Assembly: GCF_022539505.1 (NCBI RefSeq)
Contig: NC_061510.1
Span: 38,031,047-38,095,046 of the forward strand
Direction of reading: 5' to 3'
Source of the DNA: Lolium rigidum
Lineage: Eukaryota; Streptophyta; Magnoliopsida; Poales; Poaceae
Length of the DNA stretch: 64,000 bases
Translations under genes and position numbers: made by a program
Notes under the pieces: model-generated
Told to the model about the DNA's origin: nothing
Database searches by the model: none
Seen by the model: only the letters and a program-made list of their open reading frames with translations
Shown: piece after piece, positions 43,845 to 55,935 of the stretch
Numbering within the stretch: the stretch's first letter is position 1
Layout: every line of letters starts with the position of its first letter

Positions 43845-44645
43845 TTATTTGGAGCAATTACGCTTCCAGTGCCCCTTCTCCTTACAGTAATAGCATACAG
43901 TATCAGGCTTAGGGCCAGCCTTGGGCTTCTCAGGAGGCGCGACAGCTTTCTTGCCGCCCTTCTTGAAGTTGCCCTTGTTGTTAGGCTTGCCCTGTTTCTT
44001 GAAACTGGTGGTCTTGTTGACCATCAACACTTGGTGCTCTTTCTGTATCTCAATCTCAGCAGATTTCAGCATGGAGAAGAGTTCAGGTAACTCTTTGTTC
44101 ATGTTCTGCATATTGTAGTTCATCACAAAGTTCTTGTAACTAGGTGGCAGTGATTGGAGGACACGATTAATCCCCAGCTTGTTAGGAATCACTATCCCCA
44201 AGTCACTGAGTTTCTTCGCATGCCCGGACATAGCGAGCATGTGCTCACTAACGGAGCTGCCCTCTTCCATCATGCAACTGAAGAAGTGTTTCGACGCTTC
44301 ATAGCATTCCACGGCCGCATGAGTTTCAAAAATAGCTTTCAGCTCATTGACCAGCTCATACGGATCGTGGTGCTCAAAACGTTTTTGAAGATCGGCTTCC
44401 AGACTGCACAGGATGGCACACTGAACTTGAGAGTACCAAATTTTCCGAGTCTCGTAAACATTCTTTACTTCATCGGATTCAGTTTCTGCATGTGGGGCAC
44501 CTAGCGGTGCATCGAGCACATATTGCAGGTTTCCACCAGCGAGCAAAATCCTCACATGACGGAACCAGTCACTGAAGTTGCTACCGTTACTCTTAAGCTT
44601 TTCTTTCTCTAGGAACTGGTTAAAATTGATGGAGGGGGATGCCAT
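43845..44645 (-). CDS. Gag of Copia X, apparently intact to the zinc knuckle
   Basis: 266 codons from ATG 44645 (MASPSINFNQFLEKEKLKS). It has the retrotran_gag core (WFRHVRILLAGGNLQYVL, ILCSLEADLQKRFEHHDP, VLQSLPPSYKNFVMNYNM), a Lys/Gly-rich stretch and a CCHC knuckle CYYCKEKGHWKRNC. A TAA soon after the knuckle truncates the polyprotein at Gag; element Y reads on at this point. Such a Gag could still form particles and serve related elements. Confidence 0.88.
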   Translation of the reverse strand: MASPSINFNQFLEKEKLKSNGSNFSDWFRHVRILLAGGNLQYVLDAPLGAPHAETESDEVKNVYETRKIWYSQVQCAILCSLEADLQKRFEHHDPYELVNELKAIFETHAAVECYEASKHFFSCMMEEGSSVSEHMLAMSGHAKKLSDLGIVIPNKLGINRVLQSLPPSYKNFVMNYNMQNMNKELPELFSMLKSAEIEIQKEHQVLMVNKTTSFKKQGKPNNKGNFKKGGKKAVAPPEKPKAGPKPDTVCYYCKEKGHWKRNCSK

Positions 44646-45219
44646 GATCTACAACATATTTGCAAAGAGTTTAGACTAAGTTTATGATGAAATGAGTTCA
44701 ATTTTAATTCTTAAACTAACTAGGTGAACTCCCACTCAAAACAACATCCCTCGCATTGTCTTAGTGATCACACGAACCAAATCCACTACGCCAAGTCCGA
44801 TCTTCACGAGAAAAGATGTAGCTTCAAAGGCGAACACTCAAAGTGTTCATCATATCATTCATATGACTCATGCTCTACCTTTCGGTATCCCGTTTTCCGA
44901 GACCATGTCTATACATGCTAGGCTCGTCAAGGCAACCTTAGTATCCGCGTGTGCAAAACTGGCTTGCACCCGTTGTATGCACATGTAGAATCTATCACAC
45001 CCGATCATCACGTGATGCTTCGAAACGACAAGTCTTAGCAATGGTGCATACTAAGGATGAACACTTTATTATCTTGATATTTTAGTGAGAGGGATCATCT
45101 TATAATGCTACCATCGCGATCTAAGCAAAATAAGATGCATAAAGGATTAACATCACATGCAATTCATAATGTGTGATATGATATGACCTTTCTTCTTGTG
45201 CTTTTGATCACCCTCTCCA
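44646..45219 (-). other. Copia X leader, gag-proximal half
   Basis: Untranslated leader between gag and PBS. No frame is supported. It ends at CTCCA, one copy of the target duplication of element Y. Confidence 0.8.
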
Positions 45220-46996
45220 TGTTGGAGATATGCCCAAGAGGCAATAATAAAAGTGGTTATTATATATATCTTTATGTTTATGATAAATGTTTATATACCA
45301 TGCTATAATTGTATTAACCGAAACATTGATACATGTGTGATATGTAAACAAAAAAGAGTCCCTAGTATGCCTCTTAACTAGCTTGTTGATTAATGGATGA
45401 TTAGTTTCATAATCATGAACATTGGATGTTATTAATAACAAGGTTATATCATTGTATGAATGATGTAATGGATACACCCAAATTAAGCGTAGCATAAGAT
45501 CTCGTCATTAAGTTATTTGCTATAAGCTTTCGATACATAGTTACCTAGTCCTTATGACCATGAGATCATATAAATCACTTATACTGGAAAGGTACTTTGA
45601 TTACATCAAACACCACTGCGTAAATGGGTGGCTATAAAGGTGGGATTAAGTATCCGGAAAGTATGAGTTGAGGCATATGGATCAACGAGTGGGATTTGTC
45701 CATCCCGATGACGGATAGATATACTCCGGGCCCTCTCGGTGGAATGTCGTCTAATGTCTTGCAAGCATATGAATAAGTTCATAAGAGACCACATACCACG
45801 GTACGAGTAAAGAGTACTTGTCGGGAGACGAGGTTGAACAAGGTATGGAGTGATACCGAAGATCAAACCTCGGACAAGTAAAATATCGCGTGACAAAGGG
45901 AATTGGTATTGTATGTGAATGGTTCATTCGATCACTAAAGTCATCGTTGAATATGTGGGAGTCATTATGGATCTCCGGATCCCGCTATTGGTTATTGGTC
46001 GGAGTGAGCACTCAACCATGTCCGCATAGTTCACGAACCGTAGGGTGACACACTTAAAGTTGGATGTTGAAATGGTAGTACTTGAATATGGAATGGAGTT
46101 CGAATATTTGTTCGGAGTCCCGGATGAGATCCCGGACATCACGAGGAGTTCGGAATGGTCCGGAGAATAAGATTCATATATAGGATGTCATTTTATGTGA
46201 ATTAAAATGTCGCGGAAGGTTCTATGGAAGGTTCTAGAAAAGTCCGGAAGAAACCACCAAGGAAGGTGGAGTCCACATGGGACTCCACCTCCATGGCCGG
46301 CCAACCCTAGTGGGGGAGGAGTCCCAAGTGGACTCCCCCTTAGGGGGCCGGCCACCCCCCATATGGGAGGTGGAACTCCCACCTTTGGTGGGAGTCCTAG
46401 CTTGGCTAGGTTTCCCCTCCTTATGGAAGGTTTTTGGTTCGGGTCTTATTCGAAGACTTGGAGACCAACTCTTGGGGATCCACCTATATAATGAGGGGCC
46501 AAGGGAGGGGGCCGGCCACCCCAAGACCACAAGCTGGCCGCCCCCCTTGAAGTGGCCGGCCACCCCTCCCAAACCCTAGCCGCCCCTCTCCTCCATATCT
46601 TCCGCGTAGCTTTAGCAAAGCTCCGCCGGAGTTCTCCACCGCCACCGACACCACGCCGTCGTGCTGTCGGATTCAAGAGGAGCTACTACTTCCGCTGCCC
46701 GCTGGAACGGGAGGTGGACGTCGTCTTCATCAACAACCGAACGTGTGACCGAGTACGGAGGTGCTGCCCGTTCGTGGCGCCGGAACCGATCGTGATCAAG
46801 ATCTTCTACGCGCTTTTGCAAGCGGCAAGTGAACGTCTACCGCAGCAACAAGAGCCTCATCTTGTAGGCTTTGGAATCTCTTCAAGGGTGAGACTCGATA
46901 CCCCCCTCGTTGCTACCGTCTTCTAGATTGCATCTTGGCTTGGATTGCGTGTTCGCGGTAGGAAAATTTTTGTTTTCTATGCAACGTTATCCTACA
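45220..46996 (+). repeat. 5' LTR of Copia Y (1777 bp)
   Basis: TGTTGGAGATATGCCC...TTATCCTACA. The TATA box TATATAAT is at 46485-46492. The region 46260-46560 is GC-rich with CCGGCCACCCC repeats and short inverted repeats around GGAGTCCACATGGGACTCC. Confidence 0.95.
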
Positions 46997-46997
46997 G

Positions 46998-47010
46998 TGG
47001 TATCAGAGCC
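46998..47010 (+). other. Primer-binding site of Copia Y
   Basis: TGGTATCAGAGCC, complementary to the 3' end of plant initiator tRNA-Met, one base after the LTR. Confidence 0.95.
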
Positions 47011-48195
47011 GTGTCTATGCATAGATGGTTGCACGAGTAGAACACAATGGTTTTGTGGGCGTTGATGCTCTTGTTATCTTTAGTTGAGTACTTTGCATCT
47101 TTATGGCATAGTGGGATGAAGCGGCTCGGACTAACTTTACATGACCGCGTTCATGAGACTTGTTCCTCGTTCGACATGCAACTTGTATTGCATAAGAGAC
47201 TTTGCGGGTGTCTGTCTCTCCTACTATAGTAAAGATTCAATTTACTCTTCTATTGACAACATTAGTATCAACGTTGTGGTTCATGTTCGTAGGTAGATTA
47301 GATCTATATCGAAAACCCTAAACCACGTAAAATATGCAAACCAAATTAGAGAGCGTCTAACTTGTTTTTGCGGGGTTTGGTGATGTGATATGGCCATAAT
47401 GTGATGATGAATATGTATGAGATGATCATTATTGTATTGTGGCAACCGGCAGGAGCCTTATGGTTGTCTTTAAAATTTCATGTTGAGTAGTATTTCAAGG
47501 TAGTTGTAATAGTTGCTACATGGAGGACAATCATGAAGACGGCGCCATTGACCTTGACGCTACGCCGACGATGATGGAGATCATGCCCGAAGATGATGGA
47601 GATCATGTCCGTGCTTTGGAGATGAAGATCAAAGGCGCAAAGACAAAAGGGCCATATCATATCACATATGAACTGCATGTGATGTTAATCCTTTTATGCA
47701 TCTTATTTTGCTTAGATCGCGACGGTAGCATTATAAGATGATCCCTCACTAAAATCTCAAGATAATAAAGTGTTCATCCTTAGTAGCACCATTGCCAAGA
47801 CTTGTCGTTTCGAAGCATCTCGTGATGATCGGGTGTGATAGAATCAACAAGTGCATACAACGGGTGCAAGCCAGTTTTGCACATGCGGATACTAAGGTGG
47901 CCTTGACGAGCCTAGCATGTACAGACATGGTCTCGGAACACGTGATACCGAAAGGTAGAGCATGAATCATATAATTGATATGATGAACACTTTGAGTGTT
48001 CGCCAATGAAATTGCACCTTGTCTCGTGATGATCGGACTATGGTGTGGTGGATTTGGTTCGTGTGATCACTAAGACAATGCGAGGGATATTGTTTTGAGT
48101 GGGAGTTCACCTAGATTTTTAATTATGTTGAATTAAAATTTGAACTCAATTTGTCATAAACTTAGTCTAAACTATTGCAAATATATGTTGTAGAG
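47011..48195 (+). other. Untranslated leader of Copia Y
   Basis: About 1.2 kb between PBS and gag. A short frame at 47520-47741 (MEDNHEDGAIDLDATP) has no known domain. GATGATGGAGATCATG occurs twice in a row near 47570-47608. Long leaders of this kind carry packaging and dimerisation signals in BARE-type elements; none can be assigned here. Confidence 0.6.
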
Positions 48196-49050
48196 ATGGC
48201 GTCCCCAATCAATTTTAACCAGTTCCTAGAGAAAGAAAAGCTTAAGAGCAACGGTAGCAACTTCACCGATCGGTTCCATCATGTGAGGATCTTCCTCTCC
48301 GGCGGAAATCTGCAATATGTGCTTGATGCACCGCTAGGTGACCCTCCTGCGAAACTGAAACCGATGAAGTAAAAGCTGTTTACGAGACTCGGAAAACTCG
48401 GTACTCTCAAGTTCGAGTGTGCCATCCTGTGCAGTCTGGAATCCGATCTTCAAAAACGTTTTGAGCACCACAATCCTCATGAGTTGATGAATGAGCTGAA
48501 AGCTATTTTTGAGACTCATGCGGCTGTGGAATGCTATGAAGCATCGAAACATTTCTTCAGCTGTATGATGGAAGAAGGCAGCTCCATTAGTAAGCACATG
48601 CTCGCCATGACCGGGCATGCGAAGAAACTCTGTGACTTGGGAATAGTGATTCCTAACAGACTGGGGATTAATCGTGTCCTTCAATCACTGCCACCAAGTT
48701 ACAAGAACTTTGTGATGAACTACAATATGCAGAACATGAACAAGGAGTTACCTGAACTCTTTGGCATGCTAAAAGCTGCTGAGATTGATATCAAGAAAGA
48801 GCACCAAGTGTTGATGGTCAACAAGACCACCAGTTTCAAGAAACAGGGCAAGTCTAAGGGAAAATTCAAGAAGGGTGGCAAGAAAGCTGCCACGCCTCCT
48901 ATGAAACCTAAGAACGGCCCTAAGCCTGATGTTGAGTGCTATTACTGCAAGGAGAAGGGACACCGGAAGCGTAATTGCTCCAAGTATTTGGCGGATGCGA
49001 AGAGCGGCCTTGTCAAGAAGAAGAAAGAAGGTATATCGATATACATGTTA
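48196..49050 (+). pseudogene. gag of Copia Y, frameshifted
   Basis: Starts at ATG 48196 (MASPINFNQFLEKEKLKS). The frame breaks near 48355-48370, where bases are missing relative to X, and recovers from 48484 to the CCHC knuckle CYYCKEKGHRKRNC and the Lys-rich end. The core segments VLQSLPPSYKNFVMNYNM and YEASKHFFSCMMEEGSS equal those of X. Confidence 0.88.
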
Positions 49051-49053
49051 TAG

Positions 49054-50570
49054 ATGTTTATCTCACTGGTTCTCGTTCTAGTACCTGGGTATTTGATACT
49101 TGGTTCGGTTGCTCATATTTGTAACTCGAAACAGGAACTAAAGAATAAACAAAGACTACTGAAAGATGAAGTGACGATGCGCGTTGGAAATGGATCCAAA
49201 GTCGATGTGATCGCTGTCGGCACACTTCCTCTACATCTACCTTCGGGATTAGTTTTAAGCCTAAATAATTGTTATTTTGTACCCGCGTTGAGCATGAACA
49301 TTATATCTGGATCTTGTTTAATGCAAGACGGTTATTCATTCAAGTCTGAGAATAATGGTTGTTCTATTTTTATGAATAATATCTTTTATGGTCGAGCACC
49401 TGAAAAGAATGGCTTATTTCGTTAGATCTCGATAGTAGTGATACGCATATACATAACATTGATGCTAAGCGAATTAAATTGAATGATAATTCTACTTATA
49501 TGTGGTACTGTCGTCTTGGTCATATTGGAGTGAAGCGCATGAAGAAACTCCATACTGATGGATTACTTGAATCACTTGACTTTGAGTCACTTAATAGATG
49601 CGAAGCATGTCTAATGGGAAAAATGACTAAGACTCCATTTTCCGGTATGATGGAGCGAGCTACGACTTATTGGAAATCATACATACCGATGTATGCGGAC
49701 CAATGAGTGTAGCATCGCGCGGTGGTTATCGTTATGTTCTAACCTTCACGAGATGATCTGAGTAGATATGGGTATATCTATTTCATGAAACATAAATCCG
49801 AAACTTTTGATAAGTTTAAGGAATTCCAAAGTGAAGTAGAAAATCAACGAAACAAGAAGATTAAATTTCTACGATCTGATCGTGGAGGTGAATATCTGAG
49901 TTATGAGTTTGGCATGCATTTAAAGAAATGCGGAATACTTTCACAATTGACACCGCCGGGAACACCACAACGAAACGGTGTGTCCGAACATCGTAATCGA
50001 ACTCTATTAGATATGGTTCGTTCTATGATGTCTCTTACTGATTTGCCGTTATCATTTTGGAGTTACGCATTAGAGACAGCCGCATTCACTTTAAATAGAG
50101 CACCATCAAAATCCGTAGAAACGACACCGTATGAATTATGGTTTAATAAGAAACCTAAGCTGTCGTTCCTTAAAGTTTGGGGTTGCGAAGCCTATGTAAA
50201 AAAGTTACAACCGGACAAGCTAGAACCCAAAGCGGAGAAATGCATCTTCATAGGATACCCTAAGGAAACTATAGGGTACACTTTCTATCACGAGATCCGA
50301 AGGCAAAATCTTTATTGCTAAGAACGGAACCTTTCTTGAGAAAGAATTTCTCACTAAAGAAGTGACTCGGAAGAAAAGTAGAACTCGATGAGATTAATGA
50401 ATCTATACTCGTTGATCGAGTAGCGCGATGACGGAAGTTGTACCTGTACCGCCTACACCGGCAACGGAGGAAGCTAATGATAATGATCATGAAACTTCGA
50501 ACGAGGAAACTACCGAACCTCGCGGATCGACAAGGGAACGTGCCACTCTGATTGGTATGATCCTTGTCTA
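49054..50570 (+). pseudogene. Protease, pre-integrase and integrase of Copia Y, multiple frameshifts
   Basis: The protease active site is split by a one-base insertion at about 49100, so the catalytic Asp lies in a different frame from GSVAHICNS. The His/Cys part (CRLGHIGVKRM, CEACLMGKM) is at 49479-49706. The first catalytic Asp region near 49680 is in another frame. RSDRGGEYLS and the Glu region (VSEHRNRTLLD) are in 49785-50321. Further frame changes occur after 50285. No functional enzyme can be made from this copy. Confidence 0.88.
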
Positions 50571-50576
50571 AATGTC

Positions 50577-52181
50577 ATGATTGTGGATAACAATGATGAG
50601 GACCCTGCGACGTATGAAGAAGCGATGATGAGCCCAGATTCCAACAAATGGCAAGAAGCCATGAAATCCGAAATGGGATCCATGTATGATAACAAAGTAT
50701 GGACTTTGGTAGACTTACTCGATAGCCGAAAGGCTGTCGAGAATAAATGGATCTTCAAGAGAAAAACAGATGCTGATGGTAATATTACTGTCTATAAAGC
50801 TCGACTTGTCGCAAAGGGTTTCCGACAAATTCATGGAGTTGACTACGATGAGACTTTCTCACCCGTAGCGAAGCTAAAATCTGTGAGGATTTTGTTAGCA
50901 ATAGCTGCATTTTTCGATTATGAGATTTGGCAGATGGATGTCAAAACGGCGTTCCTTAATGGAGACATTGAGGAAGAGTTGTATATGGTACAACCCAAAG
51001 GTTTTGTCGATCCTAAAAATGCTGACAAAGTATGCAAACTTCAGCGTTCAATCTATGGACTGAAGCAAGCATCAAGAAGTTGGAACCGACGCTTTGATAA
51101 GGTGATCAAAGACTTCGGGTTTATACGGTGTCATGGAAAGGCACTGTATTTACAAGAAAGTGAGTGGGAGCTCGTAGCATTCCCGATATTATATGTAGAT
51201 GACATATTATTGATTGGGAATGATATAGAACTATTAAGCGAGTGTAAAAGGTTATTTGAATAACAGTTTTTCAATGAAAGACCTTGGTGAAGCATCGTAT
51301 ATATTAGGCATCAAGATTTATAGAGATAGATCAAGACGCCTAATAGGGCTATCACAGAGTACATACATGGACAAGATTCTAAAGAAGTTTAGAATGGACG
51401 AAAGTAAGAAAGGGTTTTTACCTATGTTACCAGGCAAGGTCTTGAGTAAGACTCAAGGACCGGCTACGGCGAGAAGAAAGAGAAAGGATGAGTCAGATCC
51501 CCTATGCTTCGGCGGTAGGCTCTATTATGTATGCCATGCTATGTACAAGACCGGATATAGCGCATGCTGTTAGTTTGACTAGCGAGATATCAAAGTGATC
51601 CGGGAATGGAGCATCTGGACAGCGGTCAAGAATATCCGAAATACTTGAAAAGAACTAAGGATATGTTTCTTTGTTATGGAGGTGACCAAGAGCTCGTTGT
51701 AACAAGTTACACCGATGCAAGTTGGAACACCGATCTCGATGACTCTAAGTCACGGTCCGGGTACGTGTTTATATTGAATGGTGCTTTGCGATAAGCTGGG
51801 CAAGCTCGAAGCGGTGCACGGTGGCGAAGTCTTCAACGAGAATCGGAGTACATAGCGGCTTCGGAGGCTTCATCGAAGCGGTATGGATGAAGAGGTTCAT
51901 TGTAGAGCTCGGTGTGGTTCCTAGTGCATTGGACCCACTAGTCATATACTTGTGACAACATGGGTGCCATCGCCAATGCACAAGAACCAAGGTCACACAA
52001 GAGGCTGAAGCATATCAAGCTGCGTTACCACTCGATTCGCGAGTACATCGAAGATGGAGAAGTAAAGATTTGCAAAGTACACACCGATCCGAATGTAGCA
52101 GATCCGTTGACTAAAGCTCTCCCTAGGGCAAAGCATGACCAACACCGGAATGCCATGGGTGTTAGGTTCCTTACAATGTAA
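50577..52181 (+). pseudogene. Reverse transcriptase and RNase H of Copia Y, frameshifted
   Basis: 50577-51263 holds most of the [57 protein letters not shown] and the catalytic YVDD in ILYVDDILLIGN. The frame shifts at about 51255 and again near 51540, 51600 and 51790. RNase H pieces include SYTDASWNTDLDDSKS and [18 protein letters not shown]. The last piece ends [19 protein letters not shown], about 20 bp before the polypurine tract. Confidence 0.9.
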
Positions 52182-52202
52182 TCTAGATTATTGACTCTAG
52201 TG

Positions 52203-52213
52203 CAAGTGGGAGG
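52203..52213 (+). other. Polypurine tract of Copia Y
   Basis: CAAGTGGGAGG, directly before the 3' LTR; X has CAAGTGGGAGA at the same place. Confidence 0.85.
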
Positions 52214-52214
52214 C

Positions 52215-54005
52215 TCGTTGGAGATATGCCCAAGAGGCAATAATAAAAGTGGTTATTATATATATCTTTATGTTTATGATAAATGTTTATATACCATGCT
52301 ATAATTGTATTAACCGAAACATTGATACATGTGTGATATGTAAACAACAAAGAGTCCCTAGTATGCCTCTTAACTAGCTTGTTGATTAATGGATGATTAG
52401 TTTCATAATCATGAACATTGGATGTTATTAATAACAAGGTTATATCATTGTATGAATGATGTAATGGATACACCCAAATTAAGCGTAGCATAAGATCTCG
52501 TCATTAAGTTATTTGCTATAAGCTTTCGATACATAGTTACCTAGTCCTTATGACCATGAGATCATATAAATCACTTATACCGGAAAGGTACTTTGATTAC
52601 ATCAAACACCACTTTGCGTAAATGGGTGGCTATAAAGGTGGGATTAAGTATCCGGAAAGTATGAGTTGAGGCATATGGATCAACGAGTGGGATTTGTCCA
52701 TCCCAATGACGGATAGATATACTCTGGGCCCTCTCGGTGGAATGTCGTCTAATGTCTTGCAAGCATATGAATAAGTTCATAAGAGACCACATACCATGGT
52801 ACGAGTAAAGAGTACTTGTCAGGAGACGAGGTTGAACAAGGTATGGAGTGATACCGAAGATCAAACCTCGGACAAGTAAAATATCGCGTGACAAAGGGAA
52901 TTGGTATTGTATGTGAATGGTTCATTCGATCACTAAAGTCATCGTTGAATATGTGGGAGTCATTATGGATCTCCGGATCCCGCTATTGGTTATTGGTCGG
53001 AGTGAGCACTCAACCATGTCCGCATAGTTCACGAACCGTAGGGTGACACACTTAAAGTTGGATGTTGAAATGGTAGTACTTGAATATGGAATGGAGTTCG
53101 AATATTTGTTCGGAGTCCCGGATGAGATCCCGGACATCACGAGGAGTTCCGAATGGTCCGGAGAATAAGACTCATATATAGGATGTCATTTTATGTGAAT
53201 TAAAATGTCGCGGAAGGTTCTATGGAAGGTTCTAGAAGGTTCTAGAAAAGTCCGGAAGAAACCACCAAGGAAGGTGGAGTCCACATGGGACTCCACCTCC
53301 ATGGCCGGCCAACCCTAGTGGGGGAGGAGTCCCAAGTGGACTCCCCCTTAGGGGGCCGGCCACCCCCCCCATATGGGAGGTGGAACTCCCACCTTTGGTG
53401 GGAGTCCTAGCTTGGCTAGGTTTCCCCTCCTTATGGAAGGTTTTTGGTTCGGGTCTTATTCGAAGACTTGGAGACCAACTCTTGGGGATCCACCTATATA
53501 ATGAGGGGCCAAGGGAGGGGCCGGCCACCCCAAGACCACAAGCTGGCCGCCCCCTTGAAGTGGCCGGCCACCCCTCCCAAACCCTAGCCGCCCCGTCTCC
53601 TCCATATCTTCCGCGTAGCTTTAGCAAAGCTCCGCCGGAGTTCTCCACCGCCACCGACACCACGCCGTCGTCGTTGTCGGATTCAAGAGGAGCTACTACT
53701 TCCGCTGCCCGCTGGAACGGGAGGTGGACGTCGTCTTCATCAACAACCGAACGTGTGACCGAGTACGGAGGTGCTGCCCGTTCGTGGCGCCGGAACCGAT
53801 CGTGATCAAGATCTTCTACGCGCTTTTTCAAGCGGCAAGTGAACGTCTACCGCAGCAACAAGAGCCTCATCTTGTAGGCTTTGGAATCTCTTCAAGGGTG
53901 AGACTCGATACCCCCTCGTTGCTACCGTCTTCTAGATTGCATCTTGGCTTGGATTGCGTGTTCGCGGTAGGAAAATTTTTGTTTTCTATGCAACGTTATC
54001 CTACA
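52215..54005 (+). repeat. 3' LTR of Copia Y (1791 bp)
   Basis: Nearly identical to the 5' LTR: about ten substitutions and several small indels were seen by eye, including a duplicated GGTTCTAGAA near 53230. The first bases carry a one-base insertion (TCGTTGG for TGTTGG). Confidence 0.95.
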
Positions 54006-54640
54006 CTCCAAAGCACGGACATGATCTCCATCATCACCAGCATGGCGTCAAGGTCAGTGGCGCCGCTTCATGGTTGTCCATCACTTATATCTACTATAAC
54101 AACTACTTGAAATAAAGCTATTACATGATGAATAGACACGCAGGTCTTTAACAAAAATTAAAGACAACCATTAGGCTCCTGCCGGTTGCCATAATACAAT
54201 AATGAACATCTCATACATCAAATATAATCATCATCACATGGCCATATCACATCACCAAACCCTGCAAAAACAAGTTAGACGCCTCTAATTTGGTTTGCAT
54301 ATTTTACGTGGTTTAGGGTTTTCGAGTAAGATCCAATCTACCTACGAACATGAACCACAACGGTGATACTAGTGTTGTCAATAGAAAGAGAAAATTAGAT
54401 CTTCACTATGGTGCGAGAGACAGACACCCGCAAAGCCACTTATGCAATACAAGTTGCATGTCAAGCGTGGAGCAAGTCTCATGAGACGCGGTCATGTAAA
54501 GTTAGCCTGGGCCACTTCATCCCACCATCCCGCAAGATGCAAAGTGCACTAACTAAAAACAATAAAAGCATCAACGCCCACAAAACCATTGTGTTCTACT
54601 CGTGCAACAGATCTATGCATAGACAAGGCTCTGATACCAC
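54006..54640 (-). other. Copia X leader, PBS-proximal half, with PBS
   Basis: Starts with the second CTCCA copy and resembles, inverted, the leader of Y. The initiator tRNA-Met-type PBS is at 54627-54639 (minus strand TGGTATCAGAGCC), one base from the LTR. Frames here are not coding. Confidence 0.85.
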
Positions 54641-55935
54641 TGAAGGGTTCGTTGCATGGAAAACAAAAAAATTCCTACCGCAAAGACGAATAAATCCAAG
54701 ATCTAATCTATGGAAAAGCCAAGATCTAATCTACAAGATCGGAGCAACGAGATGGAGATGAGACTAACCCTCGAAGATTCCAAAGCCTACAAGATTAATC
54801 TCGTTGTTGGTGTAGACGATCGTCCCCGGTGCTGCAATCCGGCAACACTTCCGTACTCGGTCGTGCGTACGGTGTCGATGAAGCCCTTCCTCTCCCTGTT
54901 CCAGCGGGCAGCGGAGGTGTAGAAGATCTCCTCCAAAATCCAGCAGCACGACGGCGTGGTGGTGGTGATGGAGGAAGAAAAGCTGGAGGGCTTCGCCTAA
55001 GCCGGAGCAGCGTATGGTGGAGGAGAGAGGCGGCCAGAGGAGGAGGCAATGATGGGGATGGTGGCCGGACACCCCTCCCCTCTTTATATAGGGGGCCAGG
55101 TCGGTGGGGTGGCCCCCTTTCCCATCTAGGGTTAGGGGGGCGGCGGCCAAGTGGGGTAAGAGGGATTCTTCCCCCCCAAGTTGATCCCCCCTAGGGAGCA
55201 CCCCCTCGGCCCATGCTAGGCCTCCTAGGGTCGTGGGCCAACTGGTGGGACCCCCGGAACCTTCTAGAACCTTCCCGGTCATCCACCGGAAAAATCCCGA
55301 ACTTTTCCGAAACCTAGAAATCAACTTCCCTTATATGAATATTATTCTCCGGACTATTCCGGACCTCCTCGTGACGTCCTGGATCCCATCCGAGACTCCG
55401 AACAAACTTCGTCTCCATACCATATTCAAATCTTCTTATGCGACATCGAACCTTAAGCGCGTCACCCTATGGTTCGCGAACTATGCAGACATGGTCGAGA
55501 CTCCTCTCCGAGCAATAACCAATAGCGGGATCTGGAGATCCATAATGGCTCCCACATATTCAACGATAACTTAGTGATTGATTGAACCATTTACATACGA
55601 TACAGATTCCTTTTGTCACGCGATACTTTACTTGTCCGAGGTTCGATCATCGGTATCTCCATACCTTGTTCAACCTCGTTACCGACAAGTACTCTTTACT
55701 CGTACCGTGGTATGTCATCTCTTGTGATCTTAATCACATGCTTGCAAGCTAATCAGACGACGTGCCACCGAGAGGGCCCAGATTGTATCTCTCCTTCATC
55801 AGGATGGACAAATCCCACTATTGATCCATATGCCTCAACTCACACTTTCCGAATACTTAATCCCATCTTTATGACCACCCATTTACGCAATGAAGTTTGA
55901 TGTAATCAAAGAACCCTTCCGATGTAAGTGATTTA
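54641..55935 (-). repeat. 5' LTR of Copia X, truncated by element Z
   Basis: Matches 39697-41055 up to TAAGTGATTTA, where Z begins. It lacks the 63 bp found in the other LTR; the junction CTAGGGA is at 55191-55197. Confidence 0.92.

Larger units (their letters stand above)
45220..54005 (+). mobile_element. Copia element Y (BARE/Angela-like), complete, 8.8 kb
   Basis: LTRs at 45220-46996 and 52215-54005, PBS at 46998, PPT at 52203-52213, and target duplication CTCCA at 45215-45219 and 54006-54010. Domain order is gag, protease, integrase, RT, RNase H, the Copia order. Reading frames are broken at many points although the LTRs are nearly identical. It sits inverted in the leader of X, a member of the same family. 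Confidence 0.95.
39697..55935 (-). mobile_element. Copia element X (BARE/Angela-like), inverted, interrupted by element Y
   Basis: The 3' LTR is 39697-41407; the PPT, RT/RNase H remnant, integrase, protease and gag follow in minus orientation to 44645. The leader is split (44646-45219 and 54011-54640) by element Y. The PBS is at 54627-54639 and the 5' LTR starts at 54641, cut at 55935 by element Z. An internal deletion removed the reverse transcriptase core, so X could not move on its own. Confidence 0.92.

Noticed and set aside
46188..46926. Pro/Gly-rich frames in Copia LTRs (also 53232-53831, 54764-55324, 39820-40147) as host genes
   Set aside because: They lie within LTR boundaries, repeat between LTR copies and show no domain.
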